Assembly (NCBI RefSeq): GCF_014195095.1
Contig: NZ_JACIBC010000001.1
Location: 372,001 to 436,000 of the forward strand
Length of the DNA stretch: 64,000 bases
From: Rhizobium sp. BK602
Lineage (GTDB): Bacteria > Pseudomonadota > Alphaproteobacteria > Rhizobiales > Rhizobiaceae
Direction of reading: 5' to 3'
This document shows positions 34,840 to 43,312 of the stretch, piece by piece; the stretch's first letter is position 1; every line of letters begins with the position of its first letter. Under the pieces are notes generated by a model that worked only from the letters and a program-made list of their open reading frames with translations, searched no databases and had not been told where the DNA came from. The position numbers and the translations under genes are program-made.

Positions 34840-36006
34840 TCAGTGAGCCGGGTCCTTGACGTTGTCGTAAGTCTTGAACTCGACGTTGTACAATTCGCCA
34901 TCGACCTTCTCGACCTTGCGCATGTAGATATCCTGGACGATGTCGCGGGTTGCGGGATCGATGGAGATCGGGCCACGCGGGCTCTGCAGCTGCATCCCCT
35001 TTGCCGCATCGACGAAGGTGTCGCCGCTCGCATCGCCCTTGGTCTTGTCGAGGGTCTTGTAGATCAGGTCGAGCGCATCCCAGGCGGCGGCAGCGACCAT
35101 GTTGGGGCGCATGCCGTCATTGGCCTTCTTGAAAGCCTCCACGAAAGCCTTGTTCTCGGGCGAGTCATGGTTTGCGGAGTAGGGGCCGCCGGTGATGACG
35201 CCGATGGTCGGGTCGCCCATATTGTTGAGCAGATCGTCGTCGGTGACGTCGGCCATGGCGATGACCTTGATGCCCGACTTGTCGAGACCACGCTCCACGA
35301 ACTGCTTCATGAAGGCGGCACCCGCACCGGTGGGAACGAAGACGAACAGCGCTTCCGGCTTCTCGTCGGCGGCGCGCTGCAGGAAGGGCGCGAAGTCCGG
35401 ATTGGCAAGCGGCACCTTCAGCTTGGAGATCACGGTGCCACCATTGGCCTCGATGGTCTGCTGGAACCATTTCTCCGCGTCGGCGCCGGGACCGTAGTCG
35501 GAGACGATGCTGACGAATTTCTTCGCGCCGTTTTCCGGCGCCCATTTGCCGATGACGCTGGCCACTTGCGGAATGGTCCAGGAGGTTCTGAGCGTATAGG
35601 GCGAGGCATTCATGATCGACGATGTCGCCGCCACCATGATCACCTGCGGAATCTTGGCGCGCTTGGACAGTTGCGCCACCGAGAGCGCCGCCGGCGTGTT
35701 TCCGAAGCCGGTCAGGATGGATACCTTGTCGTTCGTCACCAGCTCCTGCGACAGGCGCAGCGCGTTGTCGGCGACGCTGCCGTCGTCCTTGACGATCAGC
35801 TCGACTTTCTTGCCACCGGCCGTATCGCCCTTGGTCGCGACGTAGGTCTTGATCGCGGCGCTGATCTGCCGGCCGTTGGACTGGAAGCCGCCGGTGAGCG
35901 GGATGACGACGCCGACCTTGACGGTATCCTCGGCAAAACTCATTGCCGGTGCGCTCATCACGCCGATGGCGGTGACGGCACTCAATGCCAGTTTCCTGAT
36001 ATTCAT
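34840..36006 (-). CDS. Branched-chain-type ABC transporter substrate-binding protein
   Basis: A 388-residue periplasmic binding protein of the Peripla_BP_6 (LivJ-like) family. The signal peptide MNIRKLALSAVTAIGVMSAPAM is followed by DTVKVGVVIPLTGGFQSNGRQ, the family start. FGNTPAALSVAQLSKRAKIPQV and SDYGPGADAEKWFQQ are typical. Relatives bind branched-chain amino acids, amides or aromatic acids. As last gene of a livHMGF operon next to a ring-cleavage operon it probably delivers an aromatic substrate (inference). ATG 36006 starts the signal peptide. Confidence 0.9.
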   Translation of the reverse strand: MNIRKLALSAVTAIGVMSAPAMSFAEDTVKVGVVIPLTGGFQSNGRQISAAIKTYVATKGDTAGGKKVELIVKDDGSVADNALRLSQELVTNDKVSILTGFGNTPAALSVAQLSKRAKIPQVIMVAATSSIMNASPYTLRTSWTIPQVASVIGKWAPENGAKKFVSIVSDYGPGADAEKWFQQTIEANGGTVISKLKVPLANPDFAPFLQRAADEKPEALFVFVPTGAGAAFMKQFVERGLDKSGIKVIAMADVTDDDLLNNMGDPTIGVITGGPYSANHDSPENKAFVEAFKKANDGMRPNMVAAAAWDALDLIYKTLDKTKGDASGDTFVDAAKGMQLQSPRGPISIDPATRDIVQDIYMRKVEKVDGELYNVEFKTYDNVKDPAH

Positions 36007-36081
36007 GTTTCTCCTCCTGGTGACATTATCGGTTGTGGATGTGGTTTTCGACCGGCCCTCTTCCGGCGGAATGCGGATCAT

Positions 36082-36822
36082 TCAGTGTCTTTGCTGCTTC
36101 GGGGCGGAGGTTGCCGCACCGGCGCCGACGCCGAGGAATTTCCCGAGCGTTGCGCCGTCCTGCGCCAGCGCGGCGCTGCTACCGGAATAGGCGACGGTGC
36201 CACGCTCCAGGATCACGGCCTTGTCGGTGATCGCCAGGATTTGCTGCGCGTGCTGCTCGACGATGATGGCGGCCAGGCCCTCGTCCCGGACGATGCGGCG
36301 GATCGCGGCAAGCAATTCCTCGACGATGATCGGCGCCAATCCCTCGGTCGGCTCGTCCAGCAGCAGGATCTTCGGATTGAGGACGAGCGCGCGGGCGATC
36401 GATAGCATCTGCTGCTCGCCGCCGGAGAGCTGGTTGCCGTAGTTGCTCCGGCGCTCCTTCAGCCTCGGGAAGAGCTGGTAGACGGCTGCAAGGTCCCATC
36501 GGCCGGGGCGGGCGACGGCGGTGATGTTTTCCTCGACCGTCAGCGATCGGAAGATGCCGCGTTCCTGCGGCACCCAGCCGACGCCCGCTTCGACGCGTCG
36601 TTCCGGCGTCAGGCGTTCGATGTTCTGGCCGCCGACCGCGACCTTGCCACCGTGATAGCGCGTCAGGCCGACGATGCTGTTCAGCGTCGTCGTCTTGCCG
36701 ACGCCGTTGCGGCCGAGCAGGGCCACGGCCTCGCCCTGACCGACGGAGAGGCTGACGCCGTGCAGAACCACGGCCTTGCCATAACCGGCCTTCAGACCGT
36801 CCAGCGTCAAGAGCTCAGTCAT
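36082..36822 (-). CDS. Branched-chain-type ABC transporter ATPase (LivF-like)
   Basis: A 246-residue ATPase with Walker A LLGRNGVGKTTTLN near 36-49, signature LSGGEQQMLSIARAL and Walker B ILLLDEPTEGLAP, followed by the LivF-type EQHAQQILAITDKAVILERG. It starts within the end of the LivG-like gene (8-base overlap), indicating coupled translation. It powers import together with the LivG-like subunit. Confidence 0.93.
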   Translation of the reverse strand: MTELLTLDGLKAGYGKAVVLHGVSLSVGQGEAVALLGRNGVGKTTTLNSIVGLTRYHGGKVAVGGQNIERLTPERRVEAGVGWVPQERGIFRSLTVEENITAVARPGRWDLAAVYQLFPRLKERRSNYGNQLSGGEQQMLSIARALVLNPKILLLDEPTEGLAPIIVEELLAAIRRIVRDEGLAAIIVEQHAQQILAITDKAVILERGTVAYSGSSAALAQDGATLGKFLGVGAGAATSAPKQQRH

Positions 36823-37570
36823 GATGCGCCCCTCCCAGATAGACTTCCTTGACGCGGGGATCTGATGAAATCTCCTCGACGGTGCCTTCCGCGAAGAGTG
36901 CGCCTGCGACGAGAACCGAGATCCGGTCGGCGAAGTTGAAGACCAGGTCCATGTCGTGTTCGATCAGCAGGATCGAGACATCGGCGGGAAGCGCCGCCAG
37001 CCTTGCCAGAACCTCGTGCCGGTCGGCTTCCGGCACGCCGGCCGCCGGTTCGTCGAGCAGCAGCACCTTCGGCTTGCAGGCGATCGCCATGGCGATTTCG
37101 AGAAGGCGCTGCTTGCCGTAAGGCAGGCCGGAGCAGGGCTGGTCGAGGACCGTATCCAGGCCGAAATCCCGAACCAGGCCGGCAATCTCGTCCTCGATGC
37201 CCGGCAATGTGCCGGCATAGCGGAACCAGTCCTTGCCGTGCCCGCGCCGCTCGCTGATGACGAGACCCAGGCTTTCGACGACACTCAGATCTCCGAAAAG
37301 CTGGTTGATCTGAAATGTCCGGACGAGACCGCGCTGCACGCGCTTTTCGCGCTTGAGCGACGAGACGTCTTCGCCGTTCAGCAGGATCTGGCCGCTGGAA
37401 GGCGCGAGCACGCCGGTCAGAAGATTGATCAGCGTCGTCTTGCCCGCGCCGTTCGGCCCGATCAGCGCATGGCGCGCGCCGCTTTCCAGGCGAAACGACA
37501 CATCGGTCGTGGCCTTGAGGGCGCCGAATGTCTTGTTGAGATTTCTGGTTTCAAGAACGGCGGCGGTCAT
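36815..37570 (-). CDS. Branched-chain-type ABC transporter ATPase (LivG-like)
   Basis: A 251-residue ATPase with Walker A LIGPNGAGKTTLIN, the LivG-specific RTFQINQLFGDLSVVESL segment, signature-like LPYGKQRLLEIAMAI and Walker B VLLLDEPAAGVPE. The signature is YGKQ rather than SGGQ, a change often seen in LivG proteins. It begins 4 bases inside the LivM-like gene (ATGA overlap). ATG 37570 chosen as family start (MTAAVLETRNLNKTFG). Confidence 0.92.
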   Translation of the reverse strand: MTAAVLETRNLNKTFGALKATTDVSFRLESGARHALIGPNGAGKTTLINLLTGVLAPSSGQILLNGEDVSSLKREKRVQRGLVRTFQINQLFGDLSVVESLGLVISERRGHGKDWFRYAGTLPGIEDEIAGLVRDFGLDTVLDQPCSGLPYGKQRLLEIAMAIACKPKVLLLDEPAAGVPEADRHEVLARLAALPADVSILLIEHDMDLVFNFADRISVLVAGALFAEGTVEEISSDPRVKEVYLGGAHHD

Positions 37571-38616
37571 GGTGCCCTCCGTGTGGACGCGCGATCCCTG
37601 ACGAGGTTGCCGCGAATGGTGGTGAGGTGGGCGGTAATGGATCGGACCAGTTGGCGGGGGCGGTCGCGGCCGATCAGGACGAAGGCGACGAGCAGCATGC
37701 CGAGCCAGAATTGCCAATATTGCGGCGTCAGCGACGACAACCCGTCCTGGATCAGCTCGTAGACCAGGGCACCGATAAGGCCGCCGTAGAGATAGCCCGT
37801 GCCGCCGATGACCAGCACCATCAGGCCATCCGCCGACTTTTGGAAGGACAGCGCGTCCAGCGAGATGAACTGCTGCGTCTGGGTGAAGAGCGCGCCGGCG
37901 ATGCCGGCATAGGCGCCGGACAGCGTATAGATGGCCACGAGCCGCGCATTGACGGGAACGCCGACGGCCGAAGCGCGCAATGGATTGTCGCGGATCGCCT
38001 TCAGCGAGTAGCCGAAGGGCGAGGAGACGATGAGACGGGCGAGGAGGAACAGCACGAACAGGACGGCGAGGCTATAGGCATAGCCGGTATGTCCGTAGAT
38101 ATCGAAATCGAAGACGCCGAAGAGCGGTTCGATGGTGATGCCCTGCAGGCCGTCGGCACCGCCGGTCAGCCAGCTCGCCTGATTGGCGATCTCGGCAAAG
38201 ACGGCGGCAACGCCGAGCGTCACCATCAGCCGTGTCAGGTCGCCGCCGCGCAGCAGCAGGAAGCTTGTGAGGAAGGCGACGACCGCGCCCGAGAGCGCGC
38301 CGACGATCAGCCCGGTCAGCGGCTCGCCGGTGACGTGGATCGAGAAGAGGCCGCTCGCATAGGCGCCGACGCCGTACATGGCCGCCTGTCCGAGGGAGAC
38401 GATGCCGGCATAGCCGAGGATCAGGTCGATCGACAGCGCGAGGATGGCGAAGCCGACGATCTCGGTGAGGATCAGATGCTGGTTCGGGAACAGGAACCAG
38501 GAGACGATCGCGAGAGCCCAGAATGCCAGTTCGAGGATGCTCCAGCGAGCCGATTTCCTCATGACGTCCGATACCCGCTGCTCCAGGGCAGGAAGTGTGG
38601 AATGGGATGTCCGCAT
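37567..38616 (-). CDS. Branched-chain-type ABC transporter permease (LivM-like)
   Basis: A 349-residue inner membrane permease. After a 30-residue cytoplasmic leader come about nine helices with SIDLILGYAGIVSLGQAAMYGVGAY, the LivM signature, and the coupling loop SPFGYSLKAIRDNPLRASAVG. It begins one base before the end of the LivH-like gene (TGATG arrangement), so the two permeases are translated together. Confidence 0.92.
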   Translation of the reverse strand: MRTSHSTLPALEQRVSDVMRKSARWSILELAFWALAIVSWFLFPNQHLILTEIVGFAILALSIDLILGYAGIVSLGQAAMYGVGAYASGLFSIHVTGEPLTGLIVGALSGAVVAFLTSFLLLRGGDLTRLMVTLGVAAVFAEIANQASWLTGGADGLQGITIEPLFGVFDFDIYGHTGYAYSLAVLFVLFLLARLIVSSPFGYSLKAIRDNPLRASAVGVPVNARLVAIYTLSGAYAGIAGALFTQTQQFISLDALSFQKSADGLMVLVIGGTGYLYGGLIGALVYELIQDGLSSLTPQYWQFWLGMLLVAFVLIGRDRPRQLVRSITAHLTTIRGNLVRDRASTRRAP

Positions 38617-39470
38617 CAGCCGGCCCTCGCGAAAAGGCCCTGGGGCCGGACGACCAGCACCGCGACGAGCACGATATAGATGATGAAGCCGCCGAGCGAG
38701 GGGACGTAATATTTGCCGAGCACGTCGGCGATCCCGAGCAGGAGCGACGCGCAGAGCGGACCGTACATGCTCGACGTTCCGCCAACGGAGACGACGATCA
38801 GGAAATAGACCATGAACTTCAGCGGAAATGTCGGGTCGAGGCCCAGTATCTCGGCCCCGAGCGCGCCGCCGAGGCCGGCAAGCCCCGAGCCGACGGCAAA
38901 GGTGGCCGCAAAAATAGTGTTGACATGGATGCCGACGCCACGGGCGACGCGCCGATCGTCCACGGATGCGCGCAGCCGGCTGCCGAAGCGCGTGCGGGCA
39001 AGGATCAATTGCAGTGCGACGGCGAGCGCGCCGCAAACAAGGATGAGGAAGGCGCGATAGACGCCGATGCCCATGCCCAGCACATCGACACGGCCGCGCA
39101 GGAAATCAGGCAGGTTCAGGATCTGCTGCTGCGATCCCATCACATAGTCGATCCCGGCAACCGCCATGAAGACGATGCCGATGGAAAACAGAACCTGGTC
39201 CAGCGGTGTCTTGTCATAGAGGCGGGCGTAGAGCGTCTTTTCGAGGACGATCCCGGCAAGGGCCGTGGCAAGGAAGGCGATCGGCAGCGTCAGCAGAAAG
39301 GGGACGCCCCATCTGTTTGTCAGAATGACGGTGACATAGCCGCCTGCCATCGCGAATGCGCCATGCGCCAGATTGATGAAATTCATCAATCCGAGGGTCA
39401 CCGCCAGTCCGCAGGAAAGCACGAACAGCAGCATGCCATAGGCGAGGCCGTCAAATAAAAGGGTCAGCAT
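38616..39470 (-). CDS. Branched-chain-type ABC transporter permease (LivH-like)
   Basis: A 284-residue permease beginning MLTLLFDGLAYGMLLFVLSC, with GLMNFINLAHGAFAMAGGYV, the LivH signature, and the coupling loop RTRFGSRLRASVDDRRVARGVG. First gene of the leftward transporter operon livH-livM-livG-livF-binding protein. Its promoter faces that of the catabolic operon, and two TATAGC-N5-CTTAT elements lie between them. Confidence 0.93.
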   Translation of the reverse strand: MLTLLFDGLAYGMLLFVLSCGLAVTLGLMNFINLAHGAFAMAGGYVTVILTNRWGVPFLLTLPIAFLATALAGIVLEKTLYARLYDKTPLDQVLFSIGIVFMAVAGIDYVMGSQQQILNLPDFLRGRVDVLGMGIGVYRAFLILVCGALAVALQLILARTRFGSRLRASVDDRRVARGVGIHVNTIFAATFAVGSGLAGLGGALGAEILGLDPTFPLKFMVYFLIVVSVGGTSSMYGPLCASLLLGIADVLGKYYVPSLGGFIIYIVLVAVLVVRPQGLFARAG

Positions 39471-39622
39471 TGTTCCTCCCTGTCCTGCTCGCTGCTGCTG
39501 CGAGGCAATCGGCTCGGCTACCTCTCCCGGACGCATGTTCGGCAGGACCTGTTGGGTCTTGAATGGTGATTAGCCATGACGGGAAGAGGGGCGCTTGCCC
39601 ATTTCAAAATGGTCGCCGCCCT

Positions 39623-39638
39623 ATAAGAAAAAGCTATA
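39623..39638. promoter_or_regulatory. TATAGC-N5-CTTAT element (site 1, reverse orientation)
   Basis: ATAAG-AAAAA-GCTATA on the plus strand, which is TATAGC-TTTTT-CTTAT on the minus strand. It lies in the larger palindrome CCTATA-N9-TATAGG (39620-39640), a T-N11-A type LysR box. It sits between the livH-like and galB-like genes, 128 bases before the latter. Confidence 0.6.
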
Positions 39639-39674
39639 GGCACCCGATCCGGAGGCGCTCCAAAGTGGTGGCGC

Positions 39675-39690
39675 TATAGCCAAAACTTAT
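39675..39690. promoter_or_regulatory. TATAGC-N5-CTTAT element (site 2)
   Basis: TATAGC-CAAAA-CTTAT, 52 bases after site 1 (five helical turns) and 76 bases before the galB-like ATG. Its spacing to site 1 would allow a LysR tetramer to bind both. Third copy at 34776-34791. Confidence 0.6.
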
Positions 39691-39765
39691 TGGCGAGGCA
39701 TCAAATCCAAATTGGCAAAGCGGGCTCTCGGGCGTGAAATCACGCGCAATTCGGAAGGAGATCCC

Positions 39766-40500
39766 ATGTCGGAACAAAAGACTGCACTTGTCATCAGCGC
39801 ACACGCCGCTGACTTCGTATGGCGCTGCGGCGGCGCGATCGCGCTGCATGCCGAGCTTGGTTATAAGGTGACCGTGGTTTGCCTGTCCTTCGGCGAACGG
39901 GGCGAATCCGCCAAGCTGTGGAAGCAGCCGGGCATGACGCTCGAGCGCGTGAAGGCGGCGCGGCGGGCAGAGTCGGAAGAGGCGGCGAAGGCGCTTGGCG
40001 TCCACGATCTTGTCAGCTTCGATCTCGGCGATTATCCGCTGCGCCTGACGGACGAGGACAAGTATCGTCTGGTCGACGTGATCAGGCGCGTGCAGCCGGC
40101 CTTCATGCTCAGCCATTCGCAGTACGACCCCTATAACACCGACCATATGTATGCGACGCAGGTTGCGCTCGAGACCCGGATGATCGCGCAGGCCTGGGGG
40201 CATGAGCCGGGCCAGAAGGTGCTCGGCGCGCCGCAGCTCTATCTGTTCGAGCCACACCAGACCGAGCAGATGGGATGGAAGCCGGATGTCTTCCTCGATA
40301 TCACCTCCGTCTGGGACAAGAAGCGCGCCGCCATCGAATGCATGGAAGGGCAGGAGCATCTCTGGGAGTTCTACACCCGCGTCGCCCAGAACCGCGCCAA
40401 TCATTTCCAGCGCAATTCCGGCGGCCAGTCAGGCGGACGTGCGGCGCAATATGCGGAAGGCTTCCAGTCCGTCTTCCCACGCACGGTCGATGAGCTTTAA
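39766..40500 (+). CDS. galB: 4-oxalomesaconate hydratase, GalB-like (PIG-L family)
   Basis: A 244-residue zinc protein of the PIG-L/LmbE fold. The metal site is visible as SAHAADFVWRCGG near residue 12 and NTDHMYATQ near 126. SFGERGESAKLWKQPGMTLE and FDLGDYPLRLTDEDKYRL are characteristic of Pseudomonas GalB, the odd hydratase of the gallate pathway that turns 4-oxalomesaconate into 4-carboxy-4-hydroxy-2-oxoadipate. GGAAGGAG sits before ATG 39766. First gene of a five-gene operon; its stop overlaps no functional start, and the dioxygenase follows 23 bases later. Confidence 0.85.
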   Translation: MSEQKTALVISAHAADFVWRCGGAIALHAELGYKVTVVCLSFGERGESAKLWKQPGMTLERVKAARRAESEEAAKALGVHDLVSFDLGDYPLRLTDEDKYRLVDVIRRVQPAFMLSHSQYDPYNTDHMYATQVALETRMIAQAWGHEPGQKVLGAPQLYLFEPHQTEQMGWKPDVFLDITSVWDKKRAAIECMEGQEHLWEFYTRVAQNRANHFQRNSGGQSGGRAAQYAEGFQSVFPRTVDEL

Positions 40501-40523
40501 TGCGCTCTCGGGAGGAGCATGAG

Positions 40524-41486
40524 ATGGAACCCTGTTTCGATATCGCCCATCTGGCGCATGTGGAGATGTATTCCGACAAGTTCGAGGAAAGCCTGGATTT
40601 CTTCGTGAATGTCTATGGGCTGACGGTGACTGCTCAGGACGAGCGGTCGGCCTATCTGCGGGCGTGGGATGACTACGAGTTCCATACGCTGAAACTGACC
40701 CGGCATCACACCACGGGTGTCGGGCATATCGCTTACCGGACCTCGTCGGCCGCGGCCCTGGAGAGGCGCGTCAAGGCGATCGAGGCGAGCGGTTATAAGG
40801 TTCTCGGCTGGGTCGACGGTGATCCCGGCCATGGCCGGGCTTTCCGCTTCGAGGACCCGTTCGGCCATGTGTTCGAGATCTATTGGGATACGGTGCGCTA
40901 TACGCCGCCCGAACAGGAAAAGCCGGCGCTGAAGAATCTCGCGCAGCGATATCATGCGCGCGGCTGCCATCCGCGCCGTCTCGACCATCTCAATCTACTG
41001 GCTTCTGACGTCGCCGAATTCCGGCGCTTCATGGAGACCTGCCTCGGTTCTCGCGTGACGGAGATGATCCAGCTCGACAATGGCAGGCTTGGCGGTTGCT
41101 GGTTCACCGTCAACAACAAGACTTACGATCTGGCCTGCACCGAGGAGCATGGCGGCGGGGGCGGACGTCTCCACCACGTGACATATGCCACCGACAGTCG
41201 CGAGGAGATCCTGCGCGCCGCCGACATTTTTCTGGAAAACGGCGTGCATATCGAGACCGGCCCGCACAAGCACGCCATTCAGGGCACCTTCTTTCTCTAT
41301 GTCTGGGAGCCCGCCGGTAACCGGGTGGAGCTTGCCAATTCCGGCGCTCGCCTGATCCTGGCGCCGGACTGGCAGCCCGTCGTCTGGACGGAGACGGAGC
41401 GCAAGAAGGGGCAGGCCTGGGGGCTGAAGACGATCGAGACCTTCCACACGCACGGCACGCCGCCGGTGGACAAGAAAGGAGTTTGA
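40524..41486 (+). CDS. Type I extradiol ring-cleavage dioxygenase (VOC superfamily)
   Basis: A 320-residue two-domain vicinal-oxygen-chelate enzyme resembling homoprotocatechuate 2,3-dioxygenase. Likely Fe(II)/Mn(II) ligands are His155 (RLDHLNLL), His217 or His218 (RLHHVTYA) and Glu269 (GNRVEL). His250 (GPHKHAIQG) and Tyr259 (FFLYVWEP) match the known second-sphere pair. The segment equivalent to the acid-catalyst His200 reads KTYDLAC, giving Tyr201 instead of His. It should open a catechol-type ring. In this operon it is the only candidate ring-cleaving enzyme. GGAGGAG precedes ATG 40524; an ATG at 40500 overlapping the galB stop is less well placed. Confidence 0.85.
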   Translation: MEPCFDIAHLAHVEMYSDKFEESLDFFVNVYGLTVTAQDERSAYLRAWDDYEFHTLKLTRHHTTGVGHIAYRTSSAAALERRVKAIEASGYKVLGWVDGDPGHGRAFRFEDPFGHVFEIYWDTVRYTPPEQEKPALKNLAQRYHARGCHPRRLDHLNLLASDVAEFRRFMETCLGSRVTEMIQLDNGRLGGCWFTVNNKTYDLACTEEHGGGGGRLHHVTYATDSREEILRAADIFLENGVHIETGPHKHAIQGTFFLYVWEPAGNRVELANSGARLILAPDWQPVVWTETERKKGQAWGLKTIETFHTHGTPPVDKKGV

Positions 41487-41488
41487 TG

Positions 41489-42160
41489 ATGGCTATCGTT
41501 GTGCAGGAGATCGCCCGGGTTTCACAGGATGTGATCGACCGCCTGGCGCATGCGGGCGTCGCGACCGTGCATGAGGCGCAGGGGCGCAAGGGCATGCTCG
41601 CCAGCTACATGAGGCCGATCTATGCCGGCGCGCAGGTTGCCGGCTCGGCGGTGACCATCTCGGCTCCTCCCGGCGACAACTGGATGCTGCATGTGGCGAT
41701 CGAACAGCTGAAGCAGGGCGATATCCTTGTTCTCGCGCCGACTTCGCCCTGCGATAACGGCTATTTCGGCGACCTGCTGGCGACGTCGGCCATGGCGAGG
41801 GGATGCAGGGGCCTGATCATCGATGCCGGCGTGCGCGATGTCCGCGATCTCACGCAGATGGGCTTTCCGGTCTGGTCCAAGGCGATATCGGCGCAGGGCA
41901 CGGTCAAGGAGACGCTCGGCTCCGTCAACGTGCCGGTCGTCTGCGCCGGTGCCTATGTCGAAGCCGGCGATGTCATCATTGCGGATGATGACGGCGTCTG
42001 CGTCGTCAAGCGGGAGGAGGCGGAGGCCGTTCTCGTCGCCGCCGAGAAGCGCCTCGCCAACGAGGACGCCAAGCGCAAGCGGCTCGCCGCCGGAGAACTG
42101 GGGCTGGATATTTACGAGATGCGCCCGACCCTTCTCGCCAAGGGGCTGAAATATGTATGA
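41489..42160 (+). CDS. galC: 4-carboxy-4-hydroxy-2-oxoadipate aldolase / oxaloacetate decarboxylase
   Basis: A 223-residue class II aldolase of the RraA-like fold (LigK, ProA, GalC). It has STVHEAQG-like [14 protein letters not shown], then [24 protein letters not shown] and [19 protein letters not shown], with the Gly-Asp-x-x and Arg residues that bind metal and substrate. It splits CHA into pyruvate and oxaloacetate. Several in-frame ATGs exist at 41486 and 41489; the second has the better spacing from AAGGAG. It overlaps the tautomerase gene by 8 bases. Confidence 0.9.
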   Translation: MAIVVQEIARVSQDVIDRLAHAGVATVHEAQGRKGMLASYMRPIYAGAQVAGSAVTISAPPGDNWMLHVAIEQLKQGDILVLAPTSPCDNGYFGDLLATSAMARGCRGLIIDAGVRDVRDLTQMGFPVWSKAISAQGTVKETLGSVNVPVVCAGAYVEAGDVIIADDDGVCVVKREEAEAVLVAAEKRLANEDAKRKRLAAGELGLDIYEMRPTLLAKGLKYV

Positions 42161-43208
42161 GGAGGGCATTGCCTGCCTGTGGATGCGAGGCGGCACCTCG
42201 AAGGGCGCCTATTTCCTCGCCGACCATCTTCCGGCGGAGCCCGCAGCGAGGGATGCGCTGCTGCTGAAGATCATGGGGTCGCCCGATCCCCGGCAGATCG
42301 ACGGGATCGGCGGCGCCGATCCGCTGACATCCAAGGTGGCGATACTCTCGGCATCGAGCCGTCCCGACGCCGATGTGGACTATCTGTTCCTCCAAGTCTT
42401 CGTGGATCAGGCCGTCGTCAGCGATGCGCAGGGATGCGGCAATATTCTCGCCGGCGTCGGCCCGGCGGCGATCGAGCGCGGTCTCGTCGCGGCGAGCGAC
42501 GGTGTGACCGAAGTCCGTATCCACATGCTGAATTCCGGCGAGGTAGCAGTGGCGCGCGTCGAGACGCCCGGCGGCCGCGTCAATTATTCGGGCATGACCG
42601 AGATCGCCGGCGTTCCGGGTAGCCATGCCGCCATTCCGCTGCTGTTCGAGAACATAGCCGGCTCGATGTGCGGCGCTCTGCTGCCGACGGGCCGCGAGGT
42701 CGACGTCATCGACGGGATAGAGGCGACCTTGATCGACAACGGCATGCCTTGCGTTATCATGCGTGCTGCCGACTTCGGGCTGACGGGGGAGGAGAACCGC
42801 GAGGCGCTGGAGGCCGATGCCGCGTTGAAGGCGAGGCTGGAGGTCATCCGCCTGAAGGCGGGGCCTATGATGAATCTTGGCGATGTGCAGGCCGCTTCCG
42901 TTCCGAAAATGACGCTGGTATCGCCGCCAAGGCGTGGCGGCGCGATCTCGACGCGGAGCTTCATTCCGCACCGCGTCCATGCCTCCGTCGGCGTTCTGGC
43001 GGCGGTCACGGTCGCGACCGCAACGCGCCTTGCCGAAAGCCCCGCCGCGCATTTGGCGAGCGTACCGTCGGACGGGCGCTACCAGATCGAGCATCCCACC
43101 GGGTCGATGGAGGTTTTCCTCGATATCGGCGAGGACGGCTCGATCAGGGGGGCCGGGACGGTGAGGACCGCGCGCAAACTCTTCGATGGCCGGGTATTCG
43201 CCGGATAG
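42153..43208 (+). CDS. galD: 4-oxalomesaconate tautomerase, GalD-like (PrpF family)
   Basis: A 351-residue protein of the PrpF/AcnD-accessory fold (diaminopimelate-epimerase-like). [18 protein letters not shown] at the start, [35 protein letters not shown] and [20 protein letters not shown] are typical. GalD of Pseudomonas converts the keto form of 4-oxalomesaconate made by ring cleavage into the enol/cis form used by GalB. It starts inside the aldolase gene. Its presence points to gallate-type chemistry, since the protocatechuate route does not need it. Confidence 0.87.
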   Translation: MYEEGIACLWMRGGTSKGAYFLADHLPAEPAARDALLLKIMGSPDPRQIDGIGGADPLTSKVAILSASSRPDADVDYLFLQVFVDQAVVSDAQGCGNILAGVGPAAIERGLVAASDGVTEVRIHMLNSGEVAVARVETPGGRVNYSGMTEIAGVPGSHAAIPLLFENIAGSMCGALLPTGREVDVIDGIEATLIDNGMPCVIMRAADFGLTGEENREALEADAALKARLEVIRLKAGPMMNLGDVQAASVPKMTLVSPPRRGGAISTRSFIPHRVHASVGVLAAVTVATATRLAESPAAHLASVPSDGRYQIEHPTGSMEVFLDIGEDGSIRGAGTVRTARKLFDGRVFAG

Positions 43209-43312
43209 AGCCCGCGAGCTGTCGGGCGATCGCCCCCTTTTCCCGTTTCGCTTGCTGGCATTCCCTGCGGTTGAGGATAGTCTTCGCCTCAAACGATGGA
43301 AGGAGATCGGCA

